Shown: piece after piece, positions 27,853 to 38,012 of the stretch
Position numbering within the stretch: position 1 is the first letter of the stretch
Layout: each line of letters begins with the position of its first letter
DNA from: Methylobacterium durans
Lineage (GTDB): Bacteria; Pseudomonadota; Alphaproteobacteria; Rhizobiales; Beijerinckiaceae
NCBI RefSeq assembly: GCF_003173715.1
Contig: NZ_CP029550.1
Coordinates: 1,860,001-1,924,000, forward strand
Length of the DNA stretch: 64,000 nt
Direction of reading: 5' to 3'
Notes under the pieces: model-generated
The model's database searches: none
The model's input: only the letters and a program-made list of their open reading frames with translations
What the model was told of the DNA's origin: nothing
Position numbers and translations under genes: made by a program

Positions 27853-28434
27853 GTGCCGCTTGGCAAACCCCTACTCGACGCTCTCGATAGTATGGGTTAC
27901 GGCGGCCTTCTGCTGAATCGAGCTGAACAAGTGCTGCGCTTGAACAATACCGCAGAAAAAATCCTAGCTCGGTATAGGTCACCCGAGGCAGATACCACAG
28001 ATCTGGGTGCATATTGCTATGCTCTTACCCAATTGCTGCAGCAGCATCACGGCGCCGATGGCGGGTTAAGTGAAAACGGATGGATCGCGATTGGGCGGTC
28101 GGACAAAGATGGAAGCCGCCCTCTCATCGTCCGTGCCATGCGCATCCATTCAAACGTGGCAGAAGAGCTACACCGATTGATAGTACTTGTTGATCTAGAC
28201 ATTAATCCACGCCCATCACCTGAAGTTTTGAGACAGGTCTTTCAACTCACTCCGTCAGAAGCACGCCTAGCTGTCGAGATTGCGTGCGGCAGAAGTCCGG
28301 ACGAAGTCGCTGAAGCGGCCCAGGTTAGCGTCAATACGATCCGTAAACAACTTAACACTGTGTTCGCGAAGACCAACACACATCGCCAATCGGAACTTGT
28401 TGCGCTTCTCGTGCGGCTGGCTATCCTGCCCTGA
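27853..28434 (+). CDS. LuxR-type helix-turn-helix regulator
   Basis: A 193-residue regulator with a GTG start preceded by GGAGG five bases away, which fixes the N-terminus as MPLGKPLLDALDSMGYGGLL. The first 125 residues resemble a PAS-like sensor (GGLLLNRAEQVLRLNNTAEK). The C-terminal domain is LuxR/GerE type: FQLTPSEARLAVEIACGRSP, then VAEAAQVSVNTIRKQLNTVF and AKTNTHRQSELVALL. The ligand is unknown. It lies between cas1 and the giant secreted-protein gene on the same strand and could control the latter. Its codon use fits the island. Confidence 0.85.
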   Translation: MPLGKPLLDALDSMGYGGLLLNRAEQVLRLNNTAEKILARYRSPEADTTDLGAYCYALTQLLQQHHGADGGLSENGWIAIGRSDKDGSRPLIVRAMRIHSNVAEELHRLIVLVDLDINPRPSPEVLRQVFQLTPSEARLAVEIACGRSPDEVAEAAQVSVNTIRKQLNTVFAKTNTHRQSELVALLVRLAILP

Positions 28435-28441
28435 GCTGACC

Positions 28442-28657
28442 TTAAGTTGCATCACATTGCTCCTCTATTGGAAGCGACGGAAGCACGGTCCAATACTTGG
28501 GTGTTTGCAACTGATCGCCACACGGCTGCTGCCAAGCACAGCTTTTATCAAAGCAAATTCCCACTTTCATCATGTCCCACGCAGGATGGAACACGAGTAC
28601 GGCGGTCCCGTCGCACGGGGCCGTGTGGATGGGATGCCACTCACAGCAGGGATCCAT
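28442..28657 (-). CDS. Small DUF551-like protein
   Basis: A 71-residue protein with the motif pattern of DUF551-type phage-associated proteins: EWHPIHTAPCDGTAVLVFHP at the start, then a Trp-containing middle and KYWTVLPSLP at the end, corresponding to the W-PI-TAP-DGT ... HW-PLP-P consensus. The chosen ATG has GGAG eight bases upstream. Function is unknown, and homologues are often phage or prophage cargo. Its stop lies seven bases from the end of the convergent LuxR-type gene. Confidence 0.6.
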   Translation of the reverse strand: MDPCCEWHPIHTAPCDGTAVLVFHPAWDMMKVGICFDKSCAWQQPCGDQLQTPKYWTVLPSLPIEEQCDAT

Positions 28658-29236
28658 AGGTCGCTCCGCACAACAATGCGCATAGCCTACGTAAGATGGC
28701 GCCGGTGCAAGCTTTATACCTCTGCTTAGGAGGGGCAACCCCCAGATGAAGTATGCTCCACAGAGAGAGCTGACCACTCGCAATCCTCAGAACGCACGCT
28801 CAACACAATGAGCCTCCGCCTGTAGCCGCGGCATGCGTACGAAAGCGAGCCGAGTACAAAATTCTAGATTCTTACTTCATTTAGGTAATGGGCCCCGCCC
28901 GAACCCGGTGTTACGCATTTGAGAACGTAGACCTTTCCTCGGCGCATTGAGCTGAAATACCAAATATCGACCCGGCGATATATATTGGCTGAAATCACCC
29001 CTGCAGATTTCGGCCGATCGGCTAAAACTGCATAACTGGCACGATGCATTTGGGGTGCGACTTCAGCGCCGCGGCGAGCAGGTGTATTGCAAGTCTTGTA
29101 TCGAGTCTACAGAGATATCCGACGGACTATCTAAGTATATATTTGAGACTATAGGTTCAGCGAGTAGGTTTTTGCGCAGTAACGGACGTTAATAGTTCGA
29201 TAAATCTCAAAAAAGTTTCGGGATTGGAGGCTTCAA
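28658..29236. other. AT-rich region upstream of the giant secreted-protein gene
   Basis: About 580 bp of low-GC DNA. A 61-codon frame on the minus strand (28864-29049) has no ribosome site and no recognisable motif. The stretch probably holds the promoter of the downstream gene, and the bases before its ATG include GGATTGGAGG as ribosome site. Confidence 0.45.
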
Positions 29237-32200
29237 ATGAGTGACACTGTTTCATTTAGTGCAGTGACAACTTCTCTGGCGCCAGGCACGGCACTTAAAG
29301 ACGGAGAATCCTTGACAATCAGCCTGCACACAAGTGCGCGAGTACAGGTTTCAACGTCTGGGTTTGGCACTCCGACTCTGCTCCTGAACAACAACGCAAC
29401 CGCTGCCTATACTGGCCAGGCGCAAGACGGCTCTTTGAATTTCACCTACACCGTAGCTAGTGGAGAAGATGTAGAAAGCTTGCAAATTGTCGGGTTCCTT
29501 GCGAATAGGGCGAGTATCGGGACTACACCGACCATAGAATTCTTGCAGCCCGCAAATTCCTACAATGTAGGCGGGTCGCCACGTTCAGAAACCGCTGCAG
29601 ATATCAACGGCGATGGATGGTTAGATTTGATAGCCGCAAATGGCAGTGGCACAGCGCGGAATGTATTTGTTTTATTGGGCTCAGCGAATGGTGCATTTTC
29701 TCAGACGCCGCTATCGTATAACGTCAGCAATAATCCTTTTGGTGTAGGCATCTCGGATGTAACAACTGCAGACGTTAATTTAGATGGAAAACTGGATATC
29801 ATAACATCGAATGGCGATGGTGCCATTGCCGTAATAACCAATTCTGGTAATAACGCGTTTTCTGCTCCGACACTGTACTCTGTAGGCGGCAGTCCATCGG
29901 CAGTAGCGACGATCGACGTTAATAATGACGGCCGCACAGACATCGTTGGTGCAATTAACACTTCGGGTAAAATAGCGGTTTTATTGAATTCAGGTAATGG
30001 AACATTCGTCCAACCTCCGACGAGCTACGATGCGGGCGGACGTCCAACCTCACTCGCGGTCGCCGACGTTAATGGGGATGGACGGAGTGATGTCATAACG
30101 GGAAATTTTACCGGAAATAATATATCTGTTCTTCTTGGCGCATCTAACGGAACCTTTGCTCAAGCATCTGGGTATAGCACTGGGTCTATCCCAAATTCGA
30201 TTGCCGTTGCTGACATAAACGGAGATAATCGCCCTGACCTGATCATCTCTAATTCGTTGGGTAATAGCTTTTCAATTTTGCTCAACAGCGGAGGTGGCAC
30301 GTTTGCGCAGCCGGCAACTAGCTATAGTGCTGGTGCTCCCGTAATATCCGCCGCAAGTGCGGACGTAAACGGCGATGGATTTGCAGACATTGCTGCAACA
30401 TTGAGCAATGGTACCAGCAACAACGTTGCGATTTTTATTAACAATGGCCAAGGGACATTTTCAAGAACTACAAATAGCTTCAGCACCGGTACGACTAATC
30501 CAAGCGATATTTTATTTGCAGATTTCAATAAAGACGGCCGTACAGATATGACAACTGTCGGCGCTAACGAGGGAAAAATATCGGTAATATATAACTCTTC
30601 TACACCGTCTCTGAGCCTGGATACTGCCACGATTTCTTCTGCTAGCGGCATCAACACTGGCGTGAAGATCGATTCCGTTCACCCCTCACTTCTGTACTCG
30701 GTTGTGAACGGCACCAGCTTGGTGTTGACCTACGATGAGGCGCTCGACGCCACACACCTGCCGGCCGGCGGCGCCTTCACGGTCACGGCTGGTGGTAGTG
30801 CCATCCCTGTCAGCAGCGTCAGCGCCGACGCAGCCGCCAAGACGGTCACGCTGACTCTCGCCTCGGCCGTCGGCCACGGCCAGACCGTCACGGTCGCGTA
30901 CGCCGACCCAAGCTCAGGCGACGATGCCAATGCCGTGCAGGATGCGGCCGGCAACGACGCCGCCTCGTTCAGCAACCAAGCCGTCACCAACGGCACAGCC
31001 GACACCACGGCGCCGGTGATCAGCAGCGTGGCGCTGCCCGACAGTCCGCTCAAGATCGGCAGCATCGGCACCCTCGCCATTACGGTGGCGGCGGACGCTG
31101 ACACCTACAGCCTGGTTTCCGGTACCGTGGCAGGCTTCGCCCTGACAAACCTGCAGAAAGTCAGCGACACCAGCTACACGGCTCAGTTCACGGTCACCGA
31201 AGGTGCCACCGACGTGGCTGCCGGTGCCGATCTGCCGGTCAGCTTGGTCCTGAAGGACACGGCCGGCAACGAGAGCACTGCCTTCACCGCGCCGATCAGC
31301 CAAGCCAACGACGCCGTCGACGCGCACCGGCCCGTGCTGCAATCGGCCAGCGTGAACGGCACCAGCTTGGTGTTGACCTACGATGAGGCGCTCGACGCCA
31401 CACACCTGCCGGCCGGCGGCGCCTTCACGGTCACGGCTGGTGGTAGTGCCATCCCTGTCAGCAGCGTCAGCGCCGACGCAGCCGCCAAGACGGTCACGCT
31501 GACTCTCGCCTCGGCCGTCGGCCACGGCCAGACCGTCACGGTCGCGTACGCCGACCCAAGCTCAGGCGACGATGCCAATGCCGTGCAGGATGCGGCCGGC
31601 AACGACGCCGCCTCGTTCAGCAACCAAGCCGTCACCAACGGCACAGCCGACACCACGGCGCCGGTGATCAGCAGCGTGGCGCTGCCCGACAGTCCGCTCA
31701 AGATCGGCAGCATCGGCACCCTCGCCATTACGGTGGCGGCGGACGCTGACACCTACAGCCTGGTTTCCGGTACCGTGGCAGGCTTCGCCCTGACAAACCT
31801 GCAGAAAGTCAGCGACACCAGCTACACGGCTCAGTTCACGGTCACCGAAGGTGCCACCGACGTGGCTGCCGGTGCCGATCTGCCGGTCAGCTTGGTCCTG
31901 AAGGACACGGCCGGCAACGAGAGCACTGCCTTCACCGCGCCGATCAGCCAAGCCAACGACGCCGTCGACGCGCACCGGCCCGTGCTGCAATCGGCCAGCG
32001 TGAACGGCACCAGCTTGGTGTTGACCTACGATGAGGCGCTCGACGCCACACACCTGCCGGCCGGCGGCGCCTTCACGGTCACGGCTGGTGGTAGTGCCAT
32101 CCCTGTCAGCAGCGTCAGCGCCGACGCAGCCGCCAAGACGGTCACGCTGACTCTCGCCTCGGCCGTCGGCCACGGCCAGACCGTCACGGTCGCGTACGCC

Positions 32201-34119
32201 GACCCAAGCTCAGGCGACGATGCCAATGCCGTGCAGGATGCGGCCGGCAACGACGCCGCCTCGTTCAGCAACCAAGCCGTCACCAACGGCACAGCCGACA
32301 CCACGGCGCCGGTGATCAGCAGCGTGGCGCTGCCCGACAGTCCGCTCAAGATCGGCAGCATCGGCACCCTCGCCATTACGGTGGCGGCGGACGCTGACAC
32401 CTACAGCCTGGTTTCCGGTACCGTGGCAGGCTTCGCCCTGACAAACCTGCAGAAAGTCAGCGACACCAGCTACACGGCTCAGTTCACGGTCACCGAAGGT
32501 GCCACCGACGTGGCTGCCGGTGCCGATCTGCCGGTCAGCTTGGTCCTGAAGGACACGGCCGGCAACGAGAGCACTGCCTTCACCGCGCCGATCAGCCAAG
32601 CCAACGACGCCGTCGACGCGCACCGGCCCGTGCTGCAATCGGCCAGCGTGAACGGCACCAGCTTGGTGTTGACCTACGATGAGGCGCTCGACGCCACACA
32701 CCTGCCGGCCGGCGGCGCCTTCACGGTCACGGCTGGTGGTAGTGCCATCCCTGTCAGCAGCGTCAGCGCCGACGCAGCCGCCAAGACGGTCACGCTGACT
32801 CTCGCCTCGGCCGTCGGCCACGGCCAGACCGTCACGGTCGCGTACGCCGACCCAAGCTCAGGCGACGATGCCAATGCCGTGCAGGATGCGGCCGGCAACG
32901 ACGCCGCCTCGTTCAGCAACCAAGCCGTCACCAACGGCACAATTCCGGTTGATAATATAGCGCCCACAGTTACCATTTCCGCGGCCGATTCTCAGCTTAC
33001 GGTCGGAGAGACCTCGCTTGTAACTTTCCAGTTTAGCGAAACTGTAATTGGATTCGGGAGCGGCGACATCATTCTAAATCATGGCCAAATTTCTGCATTT
33101 ACACCCATTGACGGGGATACTTTCACTACCCTGTTCACGCCCGCGACGAATTACTCTGGACTTGGCAGTATTGCAATAGCGGCCGGCACCTACAACGATC
33201 TTGCAGGCAATCAGGGCACCGCCGGTCAGGTGGATGTAGCAATCAACACATTGGTAGGAAAAACTATCGATGGCACGCCGAAGGCAGACAACTTAGTCGG
33301 CACATCAGGCGATGACATATTGGATGGAAAAGCCGGTGCCGACAAAATGGCTGGCGGCCAAGGTAATGATACCTATATCGTGGATAACATCGGTGACGTA
33401 GTAACAGAGGCCGTCAACGCCGGAAACGATACGGTCAAGACGACACTCGCCGTCTACACACTTAGTGCCAATGTCGAGAACCTTGTATTCACTGGCGGTG
33501 GCGGGTTTTCTGGTTCGGGCAATGCGCTGGCTAATACCATCACTGGCAGTTCAGGGAGTGATGTGCTCGACGGCAAGGCAGGCGCCGACAAAATGTACGG
33601 CGGCTTAGGCAACGACGTCTATATAGTCGACAGCAGCGAAGATTTTATTTTCGAGCAAATGGGTCAGGGAGCCGATAACGTGTTGGCTAGCGCGAGCTAT
33701 CAGCTTGCAGATAACGTCGAGAATCTCACCCTCACAGGATCGGCCGCGATCAATGGCACGGGTAATGTTCTCGCGAACATCATTGTAGGTAATTTTGCAG
33801 CAAACATCCTCAATGGGGGGGCGGACTTGATACTCTCACCGGTCTCGGTGGAAACGACACATTCGTATTCCGGAAGGGCGAGGCGAATGGTGACAAAGTT
33901 CTCGATTTCCAAGGAGCCGGAAAAGTTATTGGCGATCACCTACAGTTCGAGGGATTCGGCAACGGAACGCTCACCAGAGTGGGAAGCACGGATACTTACA
34001 AGATCATACCGGACGCGCAACACGGTGGCGCGGATCAAGCTGAAACAATTCGCATAGTTGGCGTCACGAGTCTCGATTTGCTCAAAGGTGTTGGGCACGA
34101 CGACATTCTGTTCTTATGA
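29237..34119 (+). CDS. Giant secreted FG-GAP / SwmB / RTX repeat protein, frameshifted near the 3' end
   Basis: Read with one added G in the G7 run at 33815-33821, this is a 1627-residue protein. After about 120 residues come seven FG-GAP/VCBS motifs (DINGDGWLDLI, DVNLDGKLDII, DVNNDGRTDIV, DVNGDGRSDVI and on), each a calcium-binding beta-propeller blade. Residues about 489-1235 are 216-residue repeats of SwmB-like and Ig-like sandwich domains. A further Ig-like domain is followed by hemolysin-type calcium repeats (GTSGDDILDGKAGADKMAGG). No N-terminal signal peptide is visible, and the C-terminal RTX part fits type I secretion, so it is probably a surface adhesin. Without the added G the frame ends at 34057, replacing the last 100 residues. 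No type I exporter adjoins. Confidence 0.85.
30704..32941 (+). repeat. Tandem 648-bp repeats, about 3.45 copies
   Basis: Units begin at 30704, 31352, 32000 and 32648, the last covering only the SwmB half (294 bp). Each full unit encodes 216 residues: an SwmB-like domain (SLVLTYDEALDATHLPAGGA) and an Ig-like domain (APVISSVALPDSPLKIGSIG). Copies appear identical at the DNA level where compared, including silent positions. The repeats are plainly GC-rich inside a gene that is otherwise AT-richer. Confidence 0.93.
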
Positions 34120-34127
34120 TAGGAGGA

Positions 34128-34162
34128 GGGCGGGGCACCAAGCATTAAGCCTAGCCCCGCCC
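34128..34162 (+). terminator. Hairpin after the giant gene
   Basis: GGGCGGGGC pairs perfectly with GCCCCGCCC across a 17-base loop, nine bases after the frame-restored stop codon. No T-run follows, so it may be a stabilising or factor-dependent hairpin rather than a classic terminator. Its position supports 34119 as the true end of the gene. Confidence 0.45.
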
Positions 34163-34368
34163 ATGTCATAACATCCAAAATATAAAAGAAATCATAGTGG
34201 CAAAATATTTTGATATGCCTCTGCATTAGTTCCATTAACTCTTCCGGCGAAATCTGATCCTCCCGGTGATCGCATCTGTCGCTCTTGTAACCCTCTTCGC
34301 GAATGACAGGTTCACACCCTCTCGTTGAAACTGCAGTCGAAAATGGTCTAGTGCCGCTCGCTTCTCTA

Positions 34369-34393
34369 TACCCCCTCCCGAACGGGAGAGGGG
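34369..34393. repeat. Single palindromic half-repeat
   Basis: CCCCCTCCCGAACGGGAGAGGG is one inverted-repeat arm of the BIME family, here without the core or second arm. It lies in the 330-bp gap between the giant gene and the BrkB-like gene, just outside the island. Nothing else is seen in that gap. Confidence 0.75.
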
Positions 34394-34452
34394 CCGTCGC
34401 GCGCCGACAGGAACATGCGGAGCGCGGGGCCCGCCCGCGGATCGTGGCTGCC

Positions 34453-35613
34453 TCAGGTCGCGGCCCCCACCGTATCGGCCATGCGCGCCCGCCGGGTGCC
34501 CAGCGGCTGCGGCTTGCCGACCGTGGTGTCCTTCGCGGTCTGGTGCTCCATCTCGGCGTTGATCTCGGCCCCCACCAGCACGATGATCGTCGAGATCCAG
34601 ATCCAGGTCATGAAGCCGATCGCGGCACCCAGCGACCCGTAGGTCTCGTTGTACTTGCCGAAATTCGACACGTACCACGAGAAGCCGAGCGAGGCGGCGA
34701 GCCAGAGCACGGCGGCGACGGCGCTGCCCCAGGTCACCCAGCGCCAGCGCGGCGCGTCCCGGCTCGGGCCGTAGCGGTAGAGGAGCGCGAGGCCGAGGAG
34801 GACGGCCACGAGCAGGACCGGCCAGCGCAGGAGCGCGATGTACCACGCATCCGCCGAGAGCCCGATCGTGTTGAAGACCACCGGCAGCACCACGATGCCG
34901 ACGAGCGCCAGGACGATGAACAGGAGCGCGCCCGCCGTGAACGTGAGCGAGCGCAGGTTCAGCCAGAGGAAGCTGCGCGTCTCCCGCTCCTCGTAGACGA
35001 TGTTGAGCGCGTCGAAGACCGCCTTCATGCCGCCGTTGGCGCTCCAGATCGAGAGCAGCAGGCCGGTGAAGAAGGTGAGGCCGAGCGTCGTGTCGCCCTT
35101 CTCGGCGATGCGCTTCACCTGCTCGCCGATGATGTCGATCGCGCCCTGGGGCATCACGCCCTGCAGGCTCGCGAGGTGCTGGTTGATGGTGGAGACATCC
35201 GCCACCAGCCCGTAGCAGGAAACGAGGGCGGCGACCGCCGGGAAGATCGCCAGGAGGACGTAGAAGGTGACGCCTGCCGCGACCGAGACGAGGCGGTTCT
35301 CGCTGACGTCGTGGAAGACTCGGAAGGCGATGTCCTTCCAGCCGCTGGCCGGGATCTCGGAGGGCGTGGTGGCGTGCCGCCCCCGGCTCTTCTCGGTCGC
35401 GGCGACGCGGTGCGCGTCCCGGCCCTCGTGGGAATCGGACGTTTCGCGCGGCCCGTCCGCCGAACGGCCGGATTCCGTCCGCACGGGTCCGGATCGGCGC
35501 CGCGGCAGAGCGACGAGGCCGAGGAGCGCGGTTGCGAGCGCCACCGTCCACACCGTCGAGTTCCGACGCTCAAGGTTGTCGGCGCCCGCCGCCGCGTCGT
35601 GTCGCGTAACCAT
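34453..35613 (-). CDS. YihY/BrkB-family membrane protein
   Basis: A 386-residue inner-membrane protein of the UPF0761 family (once misnamed ribonuclease BN), of uncertain function. After an Arg-rich cytoplasmic N-terminus of about 100 residues come six hydrophobic segments. The first holds the family signature VAAGVTFYVLLAIFPAVAAL; others are LLLSIWSANGGMKAVFDALN, FTAGALLFIVLALVGIVVLP and GFMTWIWISTIIVLVGAEIN. The last motif, with AEINAEMEHQ, is diagnostic. Sequence ends in a basic tail. It is divergent from the antiporter gene. Confidence 0.92.
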   Translation of the reverse strand: MVTRHDAAAGADNLERRNSTVWTVALATALLGLVALPRRRSGPVRTESGRSADGPRETSDSHEGRDAHRVAATEKSRGRHATTPSEIPASGWKDIAFRVFHDVSENRLVSVAAGVTFYVLLAIFPAVAALVSCYGLVADVSTINQHLASLQGVMPQGAIDIIGEQVKRIAEKGDTTLGLTFFTGLLLSIWSANGGMKAVFDALNIVYEERETRSFLWLNLRSLTFTAGALLFIVLALVGIVVLPVVFNTIGLSADAWYIALLRWPVLLVAVLLGLALLYRYGPSRDAPRWRWVTWGSAVAAVLWLAASLGFSWYVSNFGKYNETYGSLGAAIGFMTWIWISTIIVLVGAEINAEMEHQTAKDTTVGKPQPLGTRRARMADTVGAAT

Positions 35614-35988
35614 CGTCTGCCGTCCTCGATCTGACGCGTGATCCAGCGCAACAACGAGATTCCTGCGGGGCGGTTTCACGCAAACGTGTTCGGTCTTCGC
35701 GGTGAGATCTGGGCCGCTGGGCAGCGAGATCTGCACCCCATCCCGAAGGCGCCGCGAAACTCGTTCGCGCGGCGGGCGAAACGAGACCGCTCCGGAGCGT
35801 TGTCCTGGGGAAGACCGATTCTCGGGATGGGCGACGTCGCACCGCGTCGATTTTTCCGTGCGGTTCGGCACATCGGGTGCCCTGCGGCACGGATTTCGAC
35901 GCCAAGCTCGGCTACGAAGCGCTATCCCCGCAAAGCCGTCGCGTCCCGGGCCCTGCGCCCGACGATCGCCACAGGAGACCGGACACCC
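35614..35988. other. Divergent intergenic region
   Basis: A 375-bp gap between the BrkB-like gene (minus) and the antiporter gene (plus). It should carry both promoters. Open frames across it are continuations of the flanking frames and lack family similarity. No repeat was seen. Confidence 0.45.
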
Positions 35989-37811
35989 GTGCCGCACGCG
36001 ACCGAGCTGATCGCCATCATCGCCTTGGGCCTCGTGCTGGCCTTCGTCTGCGGGATGGTGGCACAGCGCCTCAAGCTGCCGCCGCTCGTCGGCTACCTGC
36101 TGGCGGGCGTCCTCGTCGGCCCCTACACGCCGGGCTTCGTCGGCAACAGCGAACTCGCGGGCCAGCTCGCCGAGATCGGCGTGATCCTGCTGATGTTCGG
36201 CGTCGGCCTGCACTTCTCGATCAAGGACCTGATGGCGGTGCGCGCCATCGCGCTGCCGGGCGCCGTGGTGCAGATCGCGGTCGCCACCGCGATGGGCGGC
36301 GGCCTCGCCCTCGCATGGGGCTGGAGCCTCGGGCCGGCCTCGTCTTCGGCCTCGCCCTGTCGGTGGCGAGCACCGTCGTGCTCTTGCGGGCCTTGGAGGA
36401 GCGCGCCCTCCTCGACAGCGACAAGGGCCGGATCGCCGTGGGCTGGCTCATCGTCGAGGATCTGGCGATGGTGCTGGCCCTCGTGCTGCTGCCGGCGCTC
36501 GCTCCCTCGCTCGGGGGCAGCGAGGGCGGCGGCCATCACGGCGGGGGCGGCAACCTCTGGCTCACGCTGGGGCTGACGCTCGCCAAGGTCGCGGTCTTCG
36601 CGAGCCTGATGCTGATCGGCGGGCGCCGCTTCGTGCCCTGGCTCCTCGACCAGGCGGCGCGCACCGGCTCCCGGGAGCTCTTCACCCTCGCGGTGCTGGC
36701 GCTGGCCCTCGGCATCGCCTTCGGCTCGGCGGAGCTGTTCGGCGTCTCCTTCGCGCTCGGCGCCTTCTTCGCCGGGATGGTGCTCGCCGAATCCGACCTC
36801 AGCCACCAGGCCGCGGCCGATTCCCTGCCCCTGCAGGACGCCTTCGCGGTCCTGTTCTTCGTCTCGGTCGGGATGCTGTTCGACCCCGCCATCCTGATCC
36901 GCGAGCCGCTCTCGGTGCTGGCCGTGCTCGGCATCATCCTGCTCGGGAAGTCTCTCGCGGCGGTGGCGATCGTGCTGGCCTTCCGCCACCCGGTCGGCAC
37001 GGCGCTGACCATCGCGGCAAGCCTCGCGCAGATCGGCGAGTTCTCCTTCATCCTCGTCAGCCTCGGCCTGTCGCTCAAGCTCCTGCCGACGGAGGGCCGC
37101 GACCTCATCCTGGGCGGCGCGCTCCTGTCGATCACCCTGAACCCGCTCTTCTTCGGGCTCGTCGCGCGGATCGAGCGGGCGCTCGCGGACCGGCCGGAGC
37201 TCGCCGCCCGCTTCGAGCGCAAGGGCGCGGGCGAGGTCGCCATGGCGCTCGAGACGGCGCCGCGGCGCGGCCACGCGGTGGTGATCGGCTACGGGCGCGT
37301 CGGCAGCAGCATCGGCAAGGCGCTCCAGGCCTGGGACCTGCCCTACGTGGTGGTGGACCGCGACCGGCGCCGGGTGCTCGAATTGCGCGAGCAGGGCCTC
37401 GACGCGATCTTCGGCGACGCCACCGCGCCCGGCATCCTGGAAGCCGCCGACATCGGCAGCGCCCACCTTCTCGTGCTCGCGACGCCGGATTCGCACAACA
37501 CCGCCCGGCTCGTGGAGATCGCGCGCGGCGCCAATCCGCGGATCGACACGCTCATCCGCACCCACAGCGATGCCGAGCGCCGCCGCCTGGAGGAGCAGAA
37601 GGTCGGCCTCGTCCTGATGGGCGAGCGGGAGCTCGCCCTCGGCATGACGCTCTACGCCCTGCGCAGCCTCGGCGTGAAGGAAGGCGAGGCCCGCCTCTTC
37701 GTGGATTCGAGCCGCCAGCAGAGCCGGGCCGAGCCTGACGCCGAGATCGAGGCCGGGCCGGTGGCCCCGGAACTGCGCCCGCACAAGGAGGCCGACGCGG
37801 CGGAGGCGTGA
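35989..37811 (+). CDS. KefB/YbaL-type cation:proton antiporter, frameshifted
   Basis: Two overlapping frames make one family member of 607 residues if a G is added in the GGG at 36331-36333: the first ends ALAWGWSLG and the second resumes AGLVFGLALSVASTVVLLRA. The transporter part (CPA2) has about 12 membrane segments, with LPPLVGYLLAGVLVGPYTPG and GVILLMFGVGLHFSIKDLMA near the start. A TrkA-N/RCK domain follows with the nucleotide loop VVIGYGRVGSSIGKAL and DRDRRRVLELREQGLDAIFG. Family members exchange K+ or Na+ for H+. The GTG start has AGGAGA upstream. Without the added base the protein would be truncated at about 36576. Confidence 0.85.
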
Positions 37812-37856
37812 GGGCACCCTGAGATCGACCCGGCCCTGCCATCGCGAGGCCGCCGC

Positions 37857-37978
37857 GCCCCCTCTCCCGTGCGGGAGAGGGTTGGGGTGAGGGATGCGAG
37901 GTTTCCGGAGAGGTCGCACCCCTCACCCGATCCGCGTCCTCCCGCGGACTCGACCTCTCCCGGACGGGAGAGGTGGGG
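37857..37978. repeat. Complete BIME-type palindromic repeat
   Basis: Left arm CCCTCTCCCGTGCGGGAGAGGG, GGGTGAGGGATGCGAGG core, then CTCACCCGATCCGCG and right arm CCTCTCCCGGACGGGAGAGG. It lies between the convergent antiporter and UdgX genes and may also act as a bidirectional transcription stop. It is one of the best complete copies in the window. Confidence 0.9.
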
Positions 37979-38012
37979 AAGCGCCCCGACGATCAGCATC
38001 CTGGGTTCGTCC

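Larger units (their letters stand above)
19090..34250. other. AT-richer genomic island
   Basis: From just after the repeat upstream of polA to just before the BrkB-like gene, base composition and codon use are plainly less GC-rich than the flanks. The only GC-rich parts are the two insertion sequences and the SwmB repeats of the giant secreted protein. Contents are insertion sequences, a transposase-nuclease fusion, hypothetical proteins, a Cas1 homologue and the adhesin-like gene. No tRNA gene or site-specific integrase was recognised at either edge, so the boundaries are drawn from composition alone. Confidence 0.75.

Noticed and set aside
28864..29049. A 61-codon frame upstream of the giant gene
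   Set aside because: No ribosome site, no recognisable motif and no neighbour supporting it; it may be chance in AT-rich DNA.
30914..32821. Three identical 203-codon frames and several 124-codon frames on the minus strand within the giant gene
   Set aside because: They are antisense shadows of the 648-bp repeats; they recur only because the repeat does, and have no ribosome site or protein-like composition.
19090..34250. CRISPR array near the Cas1 gene
   Set aside because: I looked for regularly spaced short direct repeats on both sides of cas1 and through the island. The only tandem repeats are the 648-bp coding units of the giant gene, which are far too long and contiguous.
36123..37919. 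A 598-codon frame antisense to the antiporter gene
   Set aside because: Composition is dominated by Arg, Glu, Asp and His as in other antisense shadows, and the sense strand encodes an obvious transporter.
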